From Phallusia mammillata (lineage: Eukaryota > Chordata > Ascidiacea > Phlebobranchia > Ascidiidae), in contig QLIY01000255.1 in assembly GCA_003260075.1 (NCBI GenBank), forward strand, positions 1 through 64,000: DNA of 64,000 bases, read 5' to 3'. The translations under genes were made by a program, and so were the position numbers. The notes under the pieces were generated by a model that saw only the letters and a program-made list of their open reading frames with translations, searched no databases and was not told the origin of the DNA. Positions 11,454-45,606 of the stretch are shown piece after piece. Numbering within the stretch: the stretch's first letter is position 1; each line of letters begins with the position of its first letter.

Positions 11454-14128
11454 ACGAAATATTGGCGGGCAAATTTCCGCGCCGGCGAGTTTAAAGGAAA
11501 ACGCTTGCCATTAAAAATAAAAGAGGATCCTAATCTCACCGAACACTGACTTTAATTTCGAACAACTACCTTTAGACTTAACGCAACGCTTAACAAGTAC
11601 AATAACAAAGTGATGTCTTTGTTTCATTCTCATATTGTTGAGTCACTAATAAAAAATAATAGATAAAAAAGTGGACATTTTTTTTAAAACAAACCTATTG
11701 CTTTATAATAACTTTACCCGAGACATGCCACTTTTTTACTGTACCTCATCTGATTTACTAAGCAACCTTTAAACTGCTCACAGCTTCTACTTAGGAGGTC
11801 TCTAACCTTGTTTCGATCATTTACAGCAGATTTAAAGGCAGGATTTTCTCTCTGGTTTTGTTAACACGCCATTTCCCAATGTCAAAACATGTTTGCAGAT
11901 TAAAATCCCCTGATAAAGTCAAATTAACGGTAGAACACCTCCTCGGCCTATTGGGGGGATCTGATATTATGTGAGCTCCCTATTTTGACGCTTCCAGGGT
12001 CAGGACACAAATTCAAACAATGCTGAAAGCTCATTATTACATCAGACCTTGTCATAGTAATCAGCCGTTATTTAAATACATAAACACAGTTGTTGTGCTA
12101 AAACTTGGCTTCAAAATCTTTCATTTCTGCCCACCCAAAACACGCCAATATAACTTCTTTGGGTAAGATTGTTCCTCACTTGAAAATATCCGCACTAACA
12201 TAACACACAGTCAACTTATCAAAAACATCTAAACCACTGTGATGAACCCTAAGTGGGGTTCGAACGAATAATCTCGTTCAAATCTACTCTAAACTCACAG
12301 ACGACTTCTCGTAGTCACGTTTTCGCATGGCATGATTCCTAACCGGGTTTGTACACGAAAAAAACACACGAAAAATGTTGATATAATAGAAGATAAGAGA
12401 GGGAGAAGATGCGAGTAAATGAAATAGTACAACAACGACGGCTTGGTGATTCAGTTCCACCGCTTGGGGACCCTCTAGTTTGGCAGGAGACGTTTTCTTT
12501 TTGTGTGAAACACCGTTATTTGAGTTGGGTGAAGGATATGCACCAATGGGGTTACGCGTGAAATATATTTTTTGCAGTTTTTTTGTACATAGTGCGGAAT
12601 AAATATTTTGTAATGTCTCTATTAAAGACGAATAGCGAAAATAATATGTAAGGTACGGTCGCGAATTAACGACAATTGAGTGAATTCAGTCTTAGCTGTA
12701 AGTGATTCGGCTTGGCTTAAGTGTTACATATCACTCATACTCAAGTCGAGAGTATAGCAGGTACAGCTACAAATAAGAGCGAATATAGGTGGAGAAACCT
12801 TACTTTAATAAGTCTTAAATGTGAGTGGTCCGATTTGAGTGAAGAAAAAACACTCAAAGACAGATAGATACCCTTAAAAAGGGACATTATAGGTACTGGT
12901 GCAAAATTAATTAAATTTTAAAACCAAAATTACCCAAAGCACAAGAATTGTAAATCGCTTATACAAAGTTGTTGGAGACAGTTTGAGGGGTCACCTAGCG
13001 GAAAATAGAAAAGTTACGACGCCCAATTCGGCAGCAAGCATTCTCTAATAAGAAAGTCGTTCAGTGACGTCACTACGTGTAAATAGAAATCATAGGATAT
13101 TTTTGAACGTCATTTATAGGTTAGTAGTGGTGCAATTGGGAAAATTAAAATTAGGAAACATCATATGCAGGTAAAGAATCGACATTTTTTTCCATACTTG
13201 ACATTAACTTTTATATTTTAAGTATTAATAAACGTGAAATAAAGAAACCTCTTGCCAAAAAAGAAACGTTTGTTGAGCTAATATGTCTCGCAAAAGAAAT
13301 GTTTTTGGTCAGTGAAAATGCCAAAAACTTTGGTCCTTTAATCTTACCATTACCAGAAATTCACTTTATGCGCACGCAGGGATGGCAAATGCCCCCCTAA
13401 CCCACGACGACCGTAATACAAGGTCACATACGGGGCATAGATCGTAACAATATATATGAAAAAGGGGTGCAAGGGGTAAAATTGGGGGCAGATGGGTTTT
13501 TGTAGGGCGCATACTTTCACATACACGAAAACAAACAAACGAAAGCATATATAGATAGAATAGATATAAATGTCGTCGAATATCTAATACACGAAACCTC
13601 TATAATGTTGATGATTGTTATTGAGGCGCTTCCGCAAAATACGTTCGTGACGTTAGGGGGCAGTACCCGAAGGTGTCTCCCCACCGATAAACATTTGCGG
13701 GCAAAATGTAATTGTGGAGCAGGGTGAATCAAAAAGTGTCACAATGAATCAATTGCATTTGTTAAATTAGAGGCCAAAGTCGTTATAGTTAAGGTAGCTC
13801 CCAAATTCGGGATCAAGTTCTAGAAGCACATTTTTTCCTCCGATGTCTATTAAAATGTTCAGCAAGAAAAGTGAAAAACCATCACCCAGCAGTTTGAGCA
13901 TCACCAAGAATTTCACATTTAAAAAGAATATGATCGGAATCGTGAGGTCATCAGGAAGAATTGTGACGTCAGCAGAATAAAAAAACGACATTTTTTCCCC
14001 AAAGCAAAAGAGACCTTCCGTTTTACTACTACGCAAAGCAGATAAATCGCAAAGTTTGCCCACATGGGGGCGCTCCGGTGGCGAGTTTTTTTCAGCTGGG
14101 GTTCACATGCTTGGCACTGTCTTGGGGA

Positions 14129-36405
<22,277 letters not shown>

Positions 36406-38508
36406 CTTGCACTTGAAATACTTTGCCCAACAGTTGAAAAAATTAGCAGTGCACCAACAAATATATAGACACAATCTACAAGAATAGATTAAACACCATT
36501 TATACTAAAAACTTTTAGTTAACGGAAAGTGAAAGTGCAAGCCAACATTTGTGTATCAAACAACATAATCTTTTTGTCTTTTTTTTAAATCTTTTTTAAC
36601 AGAAGGAACGTAACTTGGTACCACATAACATATTATCTTGCTGCAAATATTTTTAACCTTCTAATGCAATGAACATAACCTTATGTGGCTCATAGATTAC
36701 AAAATATAAATCCTAGCCTTTACAGTTTTACACAACAATAAAACAGTACAAATATTGAAGGGTTTGTTTATTTCTCGACTTTTTCGTTCTCGAGAAACAA
36801 GAAATTAAAAATCCAAGAAATTTGAGAGTCTCGAAATTTTTCTTTCAGCCAATTTTCTAACAAAAACAAACAAAAAAAATTCCGATTATATGTTTTTTTG
36901 TAGTGATTCGGTGGCAAAACAGCAAAAACCGAAGCAACTTATAGATCTTACTAAACCAGGCATGACTACTACCTGGGAAAGGTGAATGTTTAGTGGCAAC
37001 GCACATTAAAAATTGCTGTTTTGTAAGCAAAACAAGAAAGTAATGTGCCCAGTGCACTCTAGATGCGAGTTGAAATGAAAAATACACGTGATAAGAGCTG
37101 TCACATTTACTTTTTGTCTATGATTGTGACATAATTTTTCTCGAGGAATTCTTATTTATTTCTCAAGAATCGAGACTCAATTTTTTCAAAAGAATTTCGC
37201 GACAAGAACGACGAGAATTTCTCAAGAAGGAACTCTAGTTCAATTCAAATTAACATCTACCATTCATAGCACAAAATAATTTTTTACAGCTTCAGAAAAA
37301 CTACAGATGCAACTCATTTAAGTTGTACCATCAATGTTGGGTTAGACTCAGAGCGTAAGTCTCAACACTCAATACATATTCATTAATATGTATCCGGCTA
37401 CAGCCATTTAACACTAAATCATATCATAACTGACAAATCTACCTAACGATGCAAATTTATTACGATACTCCATTAGGACACAGGATACTCCATTAAAATA
37501 ATAAAACTGTACATTTTTTGGTTTTTATACTTGCAACTCCTGATATTTATTCTGCCAAATTAATTCAAAAACCTTGATTTATAACATTTCTTCATTTTAA
37601 AGCGATGGTAAAATCAAACGCATTACAAACACACTGTAACTTATTGTAGTGGTATTTTGCAATCACAAATTAAAAAAACTAATGTTTTAAAATTATCAAT
37701 TAAATTAAATACAACCGAAACGCGGTTTTAACGTTTTGCAATTTTTCCTTGTGGTATTGACAACTTTCTCTTACTAACGGTCACTAAAATTTTTGTGCGT
37801 AACAAAATACTACTTCTGTCGCATCTTTTCAACCTGATAGAGCAAAAATAAGCCGAAAAAACTTTGCCGGTGCTTGGTTCCATTCACAAGACGCAAAATC
37901 TCAATTCTCAATCTTCGTCACAAATCACACACCCTGCTTGGGTCACGTGACCTCAATTTTCCGGCGAAATACGGCCGATATGGTTTCTTGCAGTTTACGG
38001 TTTCCGGTCCTTAAACGCAAATAATTTACATGTGAGGCATCTAATATTTTTACCCGGACTCTTTTAAAACCTCTGTGTTACAACTAAACCTGTTTTAAAG
38101 TTTTACCACGATATCAAACGCACGCGACTGCTTTCTAATTACGTAGTATATCCAATGAGCGTAAAATTGTGTTTCGGCAGACGATTTAGTTTTTTATGCC
38201 TGAAAGTTTATTTCAGATTCTGCTTCAAGTAGCTAAATTAACACTGACAACTCTTCTGTCCTTAAAAAGTCAAAAATCCTTGAGATCTAAACTGGTAAAC
38301 ATTATTTTATAAGGTAGTTTTTTCTTACGTGCATATTCACCGCGAACAAAACTTATTAAGTTGAACTTAACCTAACCAGTCGAAACAGGTCAACGAGAAA
38401 TCATGGCATATATGTATTTGTATGGCAATAGTTAAGTATAAGTCTGTACAGTGTTAACAAAATACACAATGATACGATTAAGCACATATGTCGATACAAA
38501 AATTCTTT
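36406..38508. other. Intergenic interval upstream of AP2A
   Basis: Lies between the AP2A start and the 3' end of the Reeler-MAM gene, both minus strand, so it should hold the AP2A promoter and 5'UTR. I see no convincing TATA box. tatttcaag directly precedes tgcaagATG in AP2A sense and could be a splice acceptor. 36.74-37.23 kb has imperfect inverted ctcgagaa/ttctcaag motifs. Confidence 0.4.
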
Positions 38509-41500
38509 TTAGCACAATCCTTCGACCAAGGATATGTTGTCAAGACCAGTATCTCCAATCCAATCGTCTCCACGTTCGGCCACCAGCCGTATCTGTTTGT
38601 TGAGGAAAAGTGGTAGATATATAAGTTTGGATAATGTGCGCCACTGGGCCAAACTAGGGTGCTACAGGTTTATTTCAGAAGCTAGTAAAAAAGGCAGTGT
38701 TAAATAACAGCATTTTATTAGGTAGTCTTATCAAAGAAATTTGTTATTTTGCTAACCTTTGCGATATTAAAAACAACAAACAAAAGCAATAAAGGAAAAG
38801 CACGTCACCTTTTTCATTTCACTGGTATTGATCTGTAAGGATTTGTTTATCCAGTCGCTATTGGGCGCTGAAGAGCTCATCTCAAACACAACGTCATTAC
38901 CGATCATGACCATGAACTTGTGGTTCCTGTTGCTCACCATGAAGTTAAGATAAAAATGCAGGCAGTAGCAACCTCGTATATCGCCTGACTCCAAGACCGC
39001 TCTCTGCTGGGGCTGTGTAGGGTTGCTAGCTTCCAGGTATATGTAGTATTTACCTGAGATAAAACAGATTGTTCATTTTGGATCGGTATTGCATTGTAAT
39101 TGCTTTCGTTGGCTTGGACTTGTTACTTGTCCAAAATTTTAGAAAGGCCTTTAAAGTTCAATTTATAAAAGCCAAGTACTTTGGGTTGGTTAATATAAGT
39201 GTCATGGAATAAAAAAGCATTTGTAAATAAGATTATGCCTGTAACAATAAAAACAGCGAGCCAATGCATCATAAGCTGCAGACAGTGCACGCTGTTTCGA
39301 CATAAGTCTCATCATTGCAGCTGGTGATGAGAGATCGGCAGTATGAGCTAATATAGCCCCTTACGGCACCCCAGTTTGTTGGCAGCAGCAAGCCAAAAAA
39401 GCAATGCCTCACCAATTTGTTCGACGCATGCACTGATGAGACACTATATATCTATAAAAGTGTGCACTATCTGCAGCTAGGTTATGTACCGTTTTTTACG
39501 CATCCTGCTGTGTATAAAACTCTCCTGCCATATGCCGCCTATATAACAACCTTATCACATTCATAAGAATTGATGTACACATACGAAAAGAAAAGTGAAA
39601 AGAAAAACAGCAAGTAAAAGAAACTGGTTGTTTTGGCACAGACGCAGAATATCGTGTATGTTGCCCACGGGCTGTTCTAAGAATAGCGTTACATCGCATC
39701 TTCTTCCGGACTTTGCAAACTGTTTTGCAATCGTCCATCATCTGCCAAGTGTTTGTGGAAGTTTAACATCGAATTTCAACGTAAATCCCCCCCCCCTATA
39801 TCTATAAAAGTGTGCACTATCTGCAGCTAGGTTATGTACCGTTTAAGGTTGAGCTGTAAGACGGGTAAAATTTAGGGTGAACTTACGGTTACAAAGATAT
39901 TACCCCGAAATGATTGTTTTTTACGCATCCTGCTGTGTATAAAACTCTCCTGCCATATGCCGCCTATATAACAACCTTATCACATTCATAAGAATTGATG
40001 TACACATACGAAAAGAAAAGTGAAAAGAAAAACAGCAAGTAAAAGAAACTGGTTGTTTTGGCACAGACGCAGAATATCGTGTATGTTGCCCACGGGCTGT
40101 TCTAAGAATAGCGTTACATCGCATCTTCTTCCGGACTTTGCAAACTGTTTTGCAATCGTCCATCACCTGCCAAGTGTTTGTGGTTTCAAAAACAACACTA
40201 CGTTGAAGTTTAACATCGAATTTCAACGTAAACTACAGGGTCTTTGACATGACTTGTGCGTATAGTAGGATATAAGCGTTAAGGCGTTAGTAAATAGAAA
40301 GAGAATTCGTTTCATAAATTGTAGTTTTGCTGATTTTCTTTAAATTTCAAATTTTCTTGGCACAAAAAAGTTTACTGTTGTTTATATAAATCTATGCACA
40401 TATTGAAGTTTAGTGTTTGTAGTTTATTTTCAGGTATTTTAGTAAAAATCAGAATTTTAACTGAGTTTAATTTATATTTAGTTGGACATTTGCACACAAA
40501 CATTTTTAACAAAAGAACTACTTTGCATTAAGAATTTTAATGTGACCTTAAAACCCATTATAAAGCCTATGTTTATGAACCGGACAAAGACGACAAATAG
40601 ACCTCTAGATCTTGGCACAAAATGTATTTTGATCACAAGAGTGTTGCATCAATTTTCGCTCAAGGCCAATACATACCCGATGTGAAGGCCAGATATATAA
40701 CTTATTCCAAATATCTGATGTTCACATCGATAAACAGTATGTTCAGGTGGAACATTTTTCAACCTTAACGTAGCCTACATGCGCAAAACGTAAATACAAA
40801 TCAACTTTTTGCACTCAAGCTGACCCTATTCGTTCCTTGATTTGGTCGAGTGTCTTAAGCTTGCTCGGAAACCTGCTATAACTTGCAAAACCACTAAAAA
40901 ATTTGTTTTCCGCATAATCATGGTGTTTTTAAACCAAATTTGCGAGTCACAAGATTAGAAATGACAGCCCAGGTTCACAGTCGTGCTATAAAGACCTAAA
41001 TATTGTGTTTGTCACTTTCACAAGTTGGCATTTATAACTCTGAACTATAATTGTGGTTTTATGTGGAAATGTTAAAATCAAGGTTCGTTTGGCATTTCGA
41101 GCCTGTAGTCGCTTTTTGAACTTACACCACACGCTTTTTCAGCTCACAGTTATATCTCACAGTTTTTTTTCAGCTCACAGTTGACCGTGCATTATAAACC
41201 TAGTTCGGTTAATGTTACATGACCTTAGTTTAATCTGGGCGACGAAAATGCTGTCATGTGTGTAGTTATTGCAGTTGTAACTAAACAAGCGCTGCATGCT
41301 GAAAAACGGTTCGACGGTTTTCCTAACGTGCTTGGAATTGATGACCAATCATTGGGAACCAAATCCAATTAACCATTTCAGTGATATTTTGTACCTTCGT
41401 ATGCCTGTAAAGGTCCAGTGAAAAGGGAAAAGGTTGAACCCTTCTTCCTTAGCCAGTTAGTCGTCCCAACATTTTTCCATCCCTTCATATGGTTGCTGTC

Positions 41501-43619
41501 ATCTTCAAAATCCGTGTCGTACATCCCTGCAAATGGTGCATTGAAAACACGAATAGGTTAAAATATGTTGTTTAATCTGGTTACACTGGCATAACAAAAA
41601 ACGTTATAAAACACGGTTTACCAGAAAGCAAGTTAATAAAACTACTAACTGGTCACCTTGTGGAATGGTGTTATATTGGGAATTGGGGCAAAACTGGTTT
41701 CCTGGTTGTGGGGGTTTTGTTGAGGGGAGTGTAAAAGTTTCAATGATTGTCATTGGAACTGGTTGTTGTATGGTTGCCACTGGAATGGGAGGTGGTTGTG
41801 GCGCTTTGGATGGTGTTTCTGGTTGTTCGGTGGTTGTAACAGGGACTGGAGGAGGTTGTGGGGCTTCGGATGGTGTTTCTGGTTGTTCTGTGGTTCCTAC
41901 TGGTATCGGAGGTGGTTGTGGGGCTTCAGATGGTGTTTCTGGTTGTTCTGTGGTTTCCACTGGAATAGGAGGTGGTTGTGGGACTTCGGATGGTGTTTCT
42001 GGTTGTTCTGTGGTTTCCACTGGAATTGGGGGTGGTTGTGGGGCTTCAGATGGTGTTTCTGGTTGTTCTGTGGTTGCAACAGGGACTGGAGGCGGTGATT
42101 GGGGTCCAGCTGAGGCGTCTGGACCAGGAATTCCAGGAATGGGTGGTGGTGTATCTGGTGGCGGCTGGGGTGGTCCACTAGAGGGGATTGGAGGGCTTGG
42201 CGCCTCGAGGCACGTCATTTCCCGGGTAATCCCCTCTTGAACATTTGAAAATGTCCGCACTACGGTGGCCCTGTAAGATGGTTAATGATGGTGTTAAAGC
42301 ATTGTTAAGATGCAAGTTAATTTTCCTTAAAAAACTCTTGTTGATAAGCGATACAAAATCACCAACGTGTAACTACCACGTAAAACACCAGAACTGTGGC
42401 TTTGGATTTTTGACCGTTGCAGGAAGTTTTACATAAGTTGGTTATCTTTTTTGTACTGTGAAGTAAGTAACAGACAAGCAACAAAACCCATACAGCAACG
42501 TTATCCAATACACCAACCTTACAACGTAGATTTCACCAATCGTACAATCATCTGGCGCATTCCACGTGAAAGTGACTGAAGGGCCTTTATCAGTTCTGTC
42601 AGAATGGCCAATGGCGTTGTCGTCAAGCAATGGGCAGCTGATTAACTTAAAGCCGGCTGACGGTTGATCCCATCTCCCCATCGCCATTCGTCCAGTTCTG
42701 CCTTGACGAACTTGAAGAAATAATCCTCTGTACATCGAAGGGCCCGACACCGTAACTGGCAAAACCATGTAAAAAGATTTAAATAGAATTGTTTTGGGCG
42801 TTGTATCCAATCGACGCATTTTGTTTGTGAGAATGCTGTTAGTTGATTTAGGCTTTCAGTTGGGTTTGGGCATTTGTTTGAACAAAACGGGTTAGATACA
42901 CACCTTGCTACACACTTGGCCACATTCGTGTTTCAAACTCTGGCCTATTTTGACTTTTGTGTGGATAAATTTAGGTTAGAGCCGGTTTATGGGCTACAAC
43001 TTTCAAATCAGGACGCCCAGGCACTTTTTTGTTGTAGTAACAACGAAGCTAACGTATAGGTGTTTAGGGCAGAGTTGTAGATGGACTTGAAATCCTGACC
43101 AAACCCGAACGAACAAACCGGAACCCGCCCCAAACCCGATTAAAAATGCAGAATTAGGCCAGCAAAATTGGTAAAAATGCTGCACTTAGATGTCGAGTGT
43201 TAAGTCAGGCTCAAATCAAGCCAGTTTTATTGAAGCTTTAGACCAAGACCGAACCGAGCCCAGCAAACAAACTTCGCATAGGGTGTACCGTTGAATAGGT
43301 TTGACATAAGCAGTGACATTCTTTGTTAATGTGTATACACCGACGACGGTACTCTGATCGTTGAGTATCCAACTCAACCGCGGAGTATGTGACACAAGTT
43401 TCCGGCCACAGTGGGCGTAAACTTACCTTCTACTTTGGAGCCGCGGGTAAAACTCTCCACATTGGTTGAGATGGAATAACCAAGATCTTGTGAATCAACC
43501 AGATGACCAATGGGATTCATGCTTTCACACGTGACCAAAGGTGGGCCATTCGGCAAAGCCAATGTGCCTCTTGAAACGGCCACGAACAGAAATATGCGCA
43601 CACATATATGTCGAGTCAT
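38509..43619 (-). CDS. Secreted Reeler / proline-rich repeat / MAM domain protein
   Basis: Exons in gene order 43619-43427, 42755-42518, 42270-41657, 41526-41395, 39053-38809, 38592-38509: 1506 nt, 501 residues, all phases compatible. Residues 1-22 are a signal peptide (ICVRIFLFVAVSRGTLA core). About 23-165 is a Reeler domain: CESMNP near the start, GRWDQPSAGFKLISC, then TFTWNAPDDCTIGEIYV, the usual W.aP ending. About 165-345 is Pro/Thr/Glu-rich with five to six near-identical 20-residue repeats. About 350-501 is a MAM domain: DFEDDSNHMKGW, TGPLQAYEGKYYIYLEAS, CYCLHFYLNFM, and a C-terminal GDTGLDNISLVEGLC. No transmembrane segment or GPI signal is visible, so it is probably extracellular matrix or plasma protein. 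Reeler domains occur in reelin, spondin-1 and insect immune proteins; MAM domains mediate adhesion. I do not recognise this combination as a named gene. The intron before exon 5 carries a hammerhead-like motif in sense orientation. Confidence 0.88.
39274..39322 (-). ncRNA. Nearly complete hammerhead-ribozyme-like motif
   Basis: On the minus strand: stem I AGCTGCA, core ATGATGA (canonical CUGAUGA), stem II GAC-TTAT-GTC, GAAA, stem III CAG-CGTGCA-CTG, then TC before the second stem I strand TGCAGCT. All three stems and the cleavage position (GUC before stem I) are present in the right order. The only core deviation is C to A at the first core base, which would be expected to impair cleavage. 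It lies in the Reeler-MAM intron between exons 4 and 5, in sense orientation. Confidence 0.65.
39445..40231. repeat. Direct duplication joined by C10 (39787-39796)
   Basis: 39445-39786 is repeated at 39797-40231. The second copy carries about 65 bp extra (near 39845-39913) and about 17 bp extra near 40184; the rest is almost identical. Intronic in the Reeler-MAM gene. Confidence 0.9.
41785..42095 (-). repeat. Coding 60-bp tandem repeat in the Reeler-MAM gene
   Basis: About five units of 60 bp (20 codons) in exon 3, reading QPPPIPVETTEQPETPSEAP with small variants (VGTT, VTTT, SEVP, SKAP). A coding minisatellite, so copy number may vary among individuals. Confidence 0.92.
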
Positions 43620-44718
43620 GCTAAAAATGTGGCTACAGTATCTGTGTTGTGAGATGCTTCAAGATAAGGGTTGATTAGATTCGGAGATTGTTTTCTGTAA
43701 ACAGTTTTAGTTTACAAGATAGCTGCGCGGCTCGCATATCGTAACTGGGTTAAAATGATAAACGCGTTCTTAAACTTAAAATTTTAAGTCAAAATTTGTA
43801 AATCATAATATTTTATATACAGTGTTGCCATCGACATGGACGCCTTAATAAGGACAACCGAATAATTAAATTTTATACCTTACGAAACAAAAAAGTGTTT
43901 GCACAAATCTTTGCAGAATTCATACGCCAGCAACTTCTTGTTTGTGGACAATGCTTCGTGCATGTCACAATAGCTCAGGTCTCGATTAACTTTTTTTGAA
44001 AATTAGGTCGGTATGGCAACTCAGTCACTATGTTACGGTCAGCAAAAGTAACATGTCTTCCATAGTCCAACGTTTTTGCAAAAAGAAATAAGATAATGCC
44101 AGCTTAACCTTTTAACCCTACCCATATCTGCCGAAATGCACCACAAAATGGAAGCGGTCAAAATAACAGTACTTAAGCGGTTTGGCAGTGTCAGAAACAT
44201 GAGGCGTGAAAACATAGGAAAATTAGGTGGTAATAATGCAAACCTGTCCAATTACACCGGTTTGACGGCTTTAGTAGAAGGCCTCGCGTTGACCTGTAAC
44301 TCAAGCTTTATCATAATTCAGAAATAATTGTATTTAAATTTAATAGGTTTCAATTGTGCCTAGTTAAATTATTGGATTATATTACAAGATCTGATGTAAA
44401 ACAATACCTTAACTAGGATGTCTTGATACGCCCTATTAGCCTATAGCTGACACTAAAGACGATTGTTAGATAAAATCATGTAGTTTATTTATGTCTACAC
44501 AAATCAGATATTGGCAAACACACGTGCGTCCATGAGGGTCTTTTACTGGGACACGTAGAAACAACACATTCTGGTTAAGCCACCTGTGTTATAAACTAGT
44601 GTCACCTTTAGGTGAGAGCACATTAATATAGCGACAAATCAATTATCCTTACTAAATGAACTTTATTGTGATTGATTAATTATAATAAATTGGTATTCAC
44701 TGAACGATGGCTTATATT

Positions 44719-44878
44719 CAGGGTTTTTTTTAAGGTTTGATTTGGGTGACCGCTAAGTAGTTTTAAGAGACCGCAAGTGTTTCATTTAAATACCAAAAAA
44801 TAGCCATATTTGCTTATTTGGGAAACCGCTGGAGAAATTTGACCGAAACGGTCCCCCAAAACACCTTAAAAAACACTG
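44719..44878. mobile_element. hAT-type non-autonomous element with 8-bp TSD cttatatt
   Basis: CAGGGTTTTTTTTAAGGT at 44719 and accttaaaaaacactg ending at 44878; cttatatt at 44711-44718 and 44879-44886. Confidence 0.87.
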
Positions 44879-45276
44879 CTTATATTATCGGCTCACAAAA
44901 TAATGCCTGACCTAAAACGATTGGTTATGCGCCAAAGTGTACAAACTTCTGCTTTAAACAATAAACTGAACCCATTAGCTCTAACCGTGATTCATATTCA
45001 ATAATTTATAATCATCTGCTATCAGTTTTGACTGCTTTGACTCTGAAGTTAAAGATTCATAGTCAAATTATGCTGCAAAATTGCAAAAATGTGCCGCAAA
45101 ATTTCTCTTCTCGGAATTGCATTTTTTGCTGGGGCTAGGCCAATTTCAAATGTTAAAAATATGTTAAATATCTTTGTGGCTGTGGCCTACTTCTAAATCA
45201 AAGTAAATTAACAAAACTTTCTTCAAAGATGTAAGTATGCATAATCCACATGCGTAACCATTATTAGTTCATTATA

Positions 45277-45529
45277 TGCAAATAGAAAATGATTTATTTC
45301 TATCTATCACCAAAAAACATAATAACTTATATTCTCTGATACGTAGCAAAGCAGCCAACAGTACAACCGCTGTTTCAAATACACTTGCAAAATGATTTTT
45401 TTTGTGCGCGCGCCTTAAAAATTGGAGAGAGCCCCCCCCCCCTGCAAATAGAAAATGATTTATTTCTATCTATCACCAAAAAACATAATATATTCTCTCA
45501 TATGTAGCAAAGCAGCCAACAGTACAACC
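45277..45529. repeat. Direct duplication joined by C11 (45432-45442)
   Basis: tgcaaatagaaaatgattta and about 80 following bp recur; the second copy runs into the C76 tract. Confidence 0.83.

Positions 45530-45530
<1 letters not shown>

Positions 45531-45606
<76 letters not shown>
45531..45606. repeat. Homopolymer C76
   Basis: 76 C, no duplication across it visible. Confidence 0.93.

Larger units (their letters stand above)
9996..14128. other. Interval without a recognised gene
   Basis: Between MS4A-like copy 2 and the 3' end of AP2A. It holds the palindromic element at 10438-10620, a C32 tract (11422-11453) between two copies of cacgaaatattggcgggc, and otherwise A+T-rich sequence. The longest open frame (10514-10975, +) runs through the inverted repeat, has no recognisable domain and I do not consider it a gene. 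The AP2A 3'UTR probably occupies part of 13.0-14.1 kb. Confidence 0.6.

Noticed and set aside
39496..40226. Two nearly identical minus-strand frames
   Set aside because: Shadows of the intronic duplication joined at 39787-39796; no splice or domain support.
41785..42095. CRISPR-like regular repeats
   Set aside because: The 60-bp units are contiguous with no spacers and encode protein repeats in a spliced animal gene.
41665..42240. Long + strand frame rich in GCGASDGVSGCSVV repeats
   Set aside because: Exact antisense of the coding minisatellite of the Reeler-MAM gene; repeat units of 60 bp stay open in several frames.
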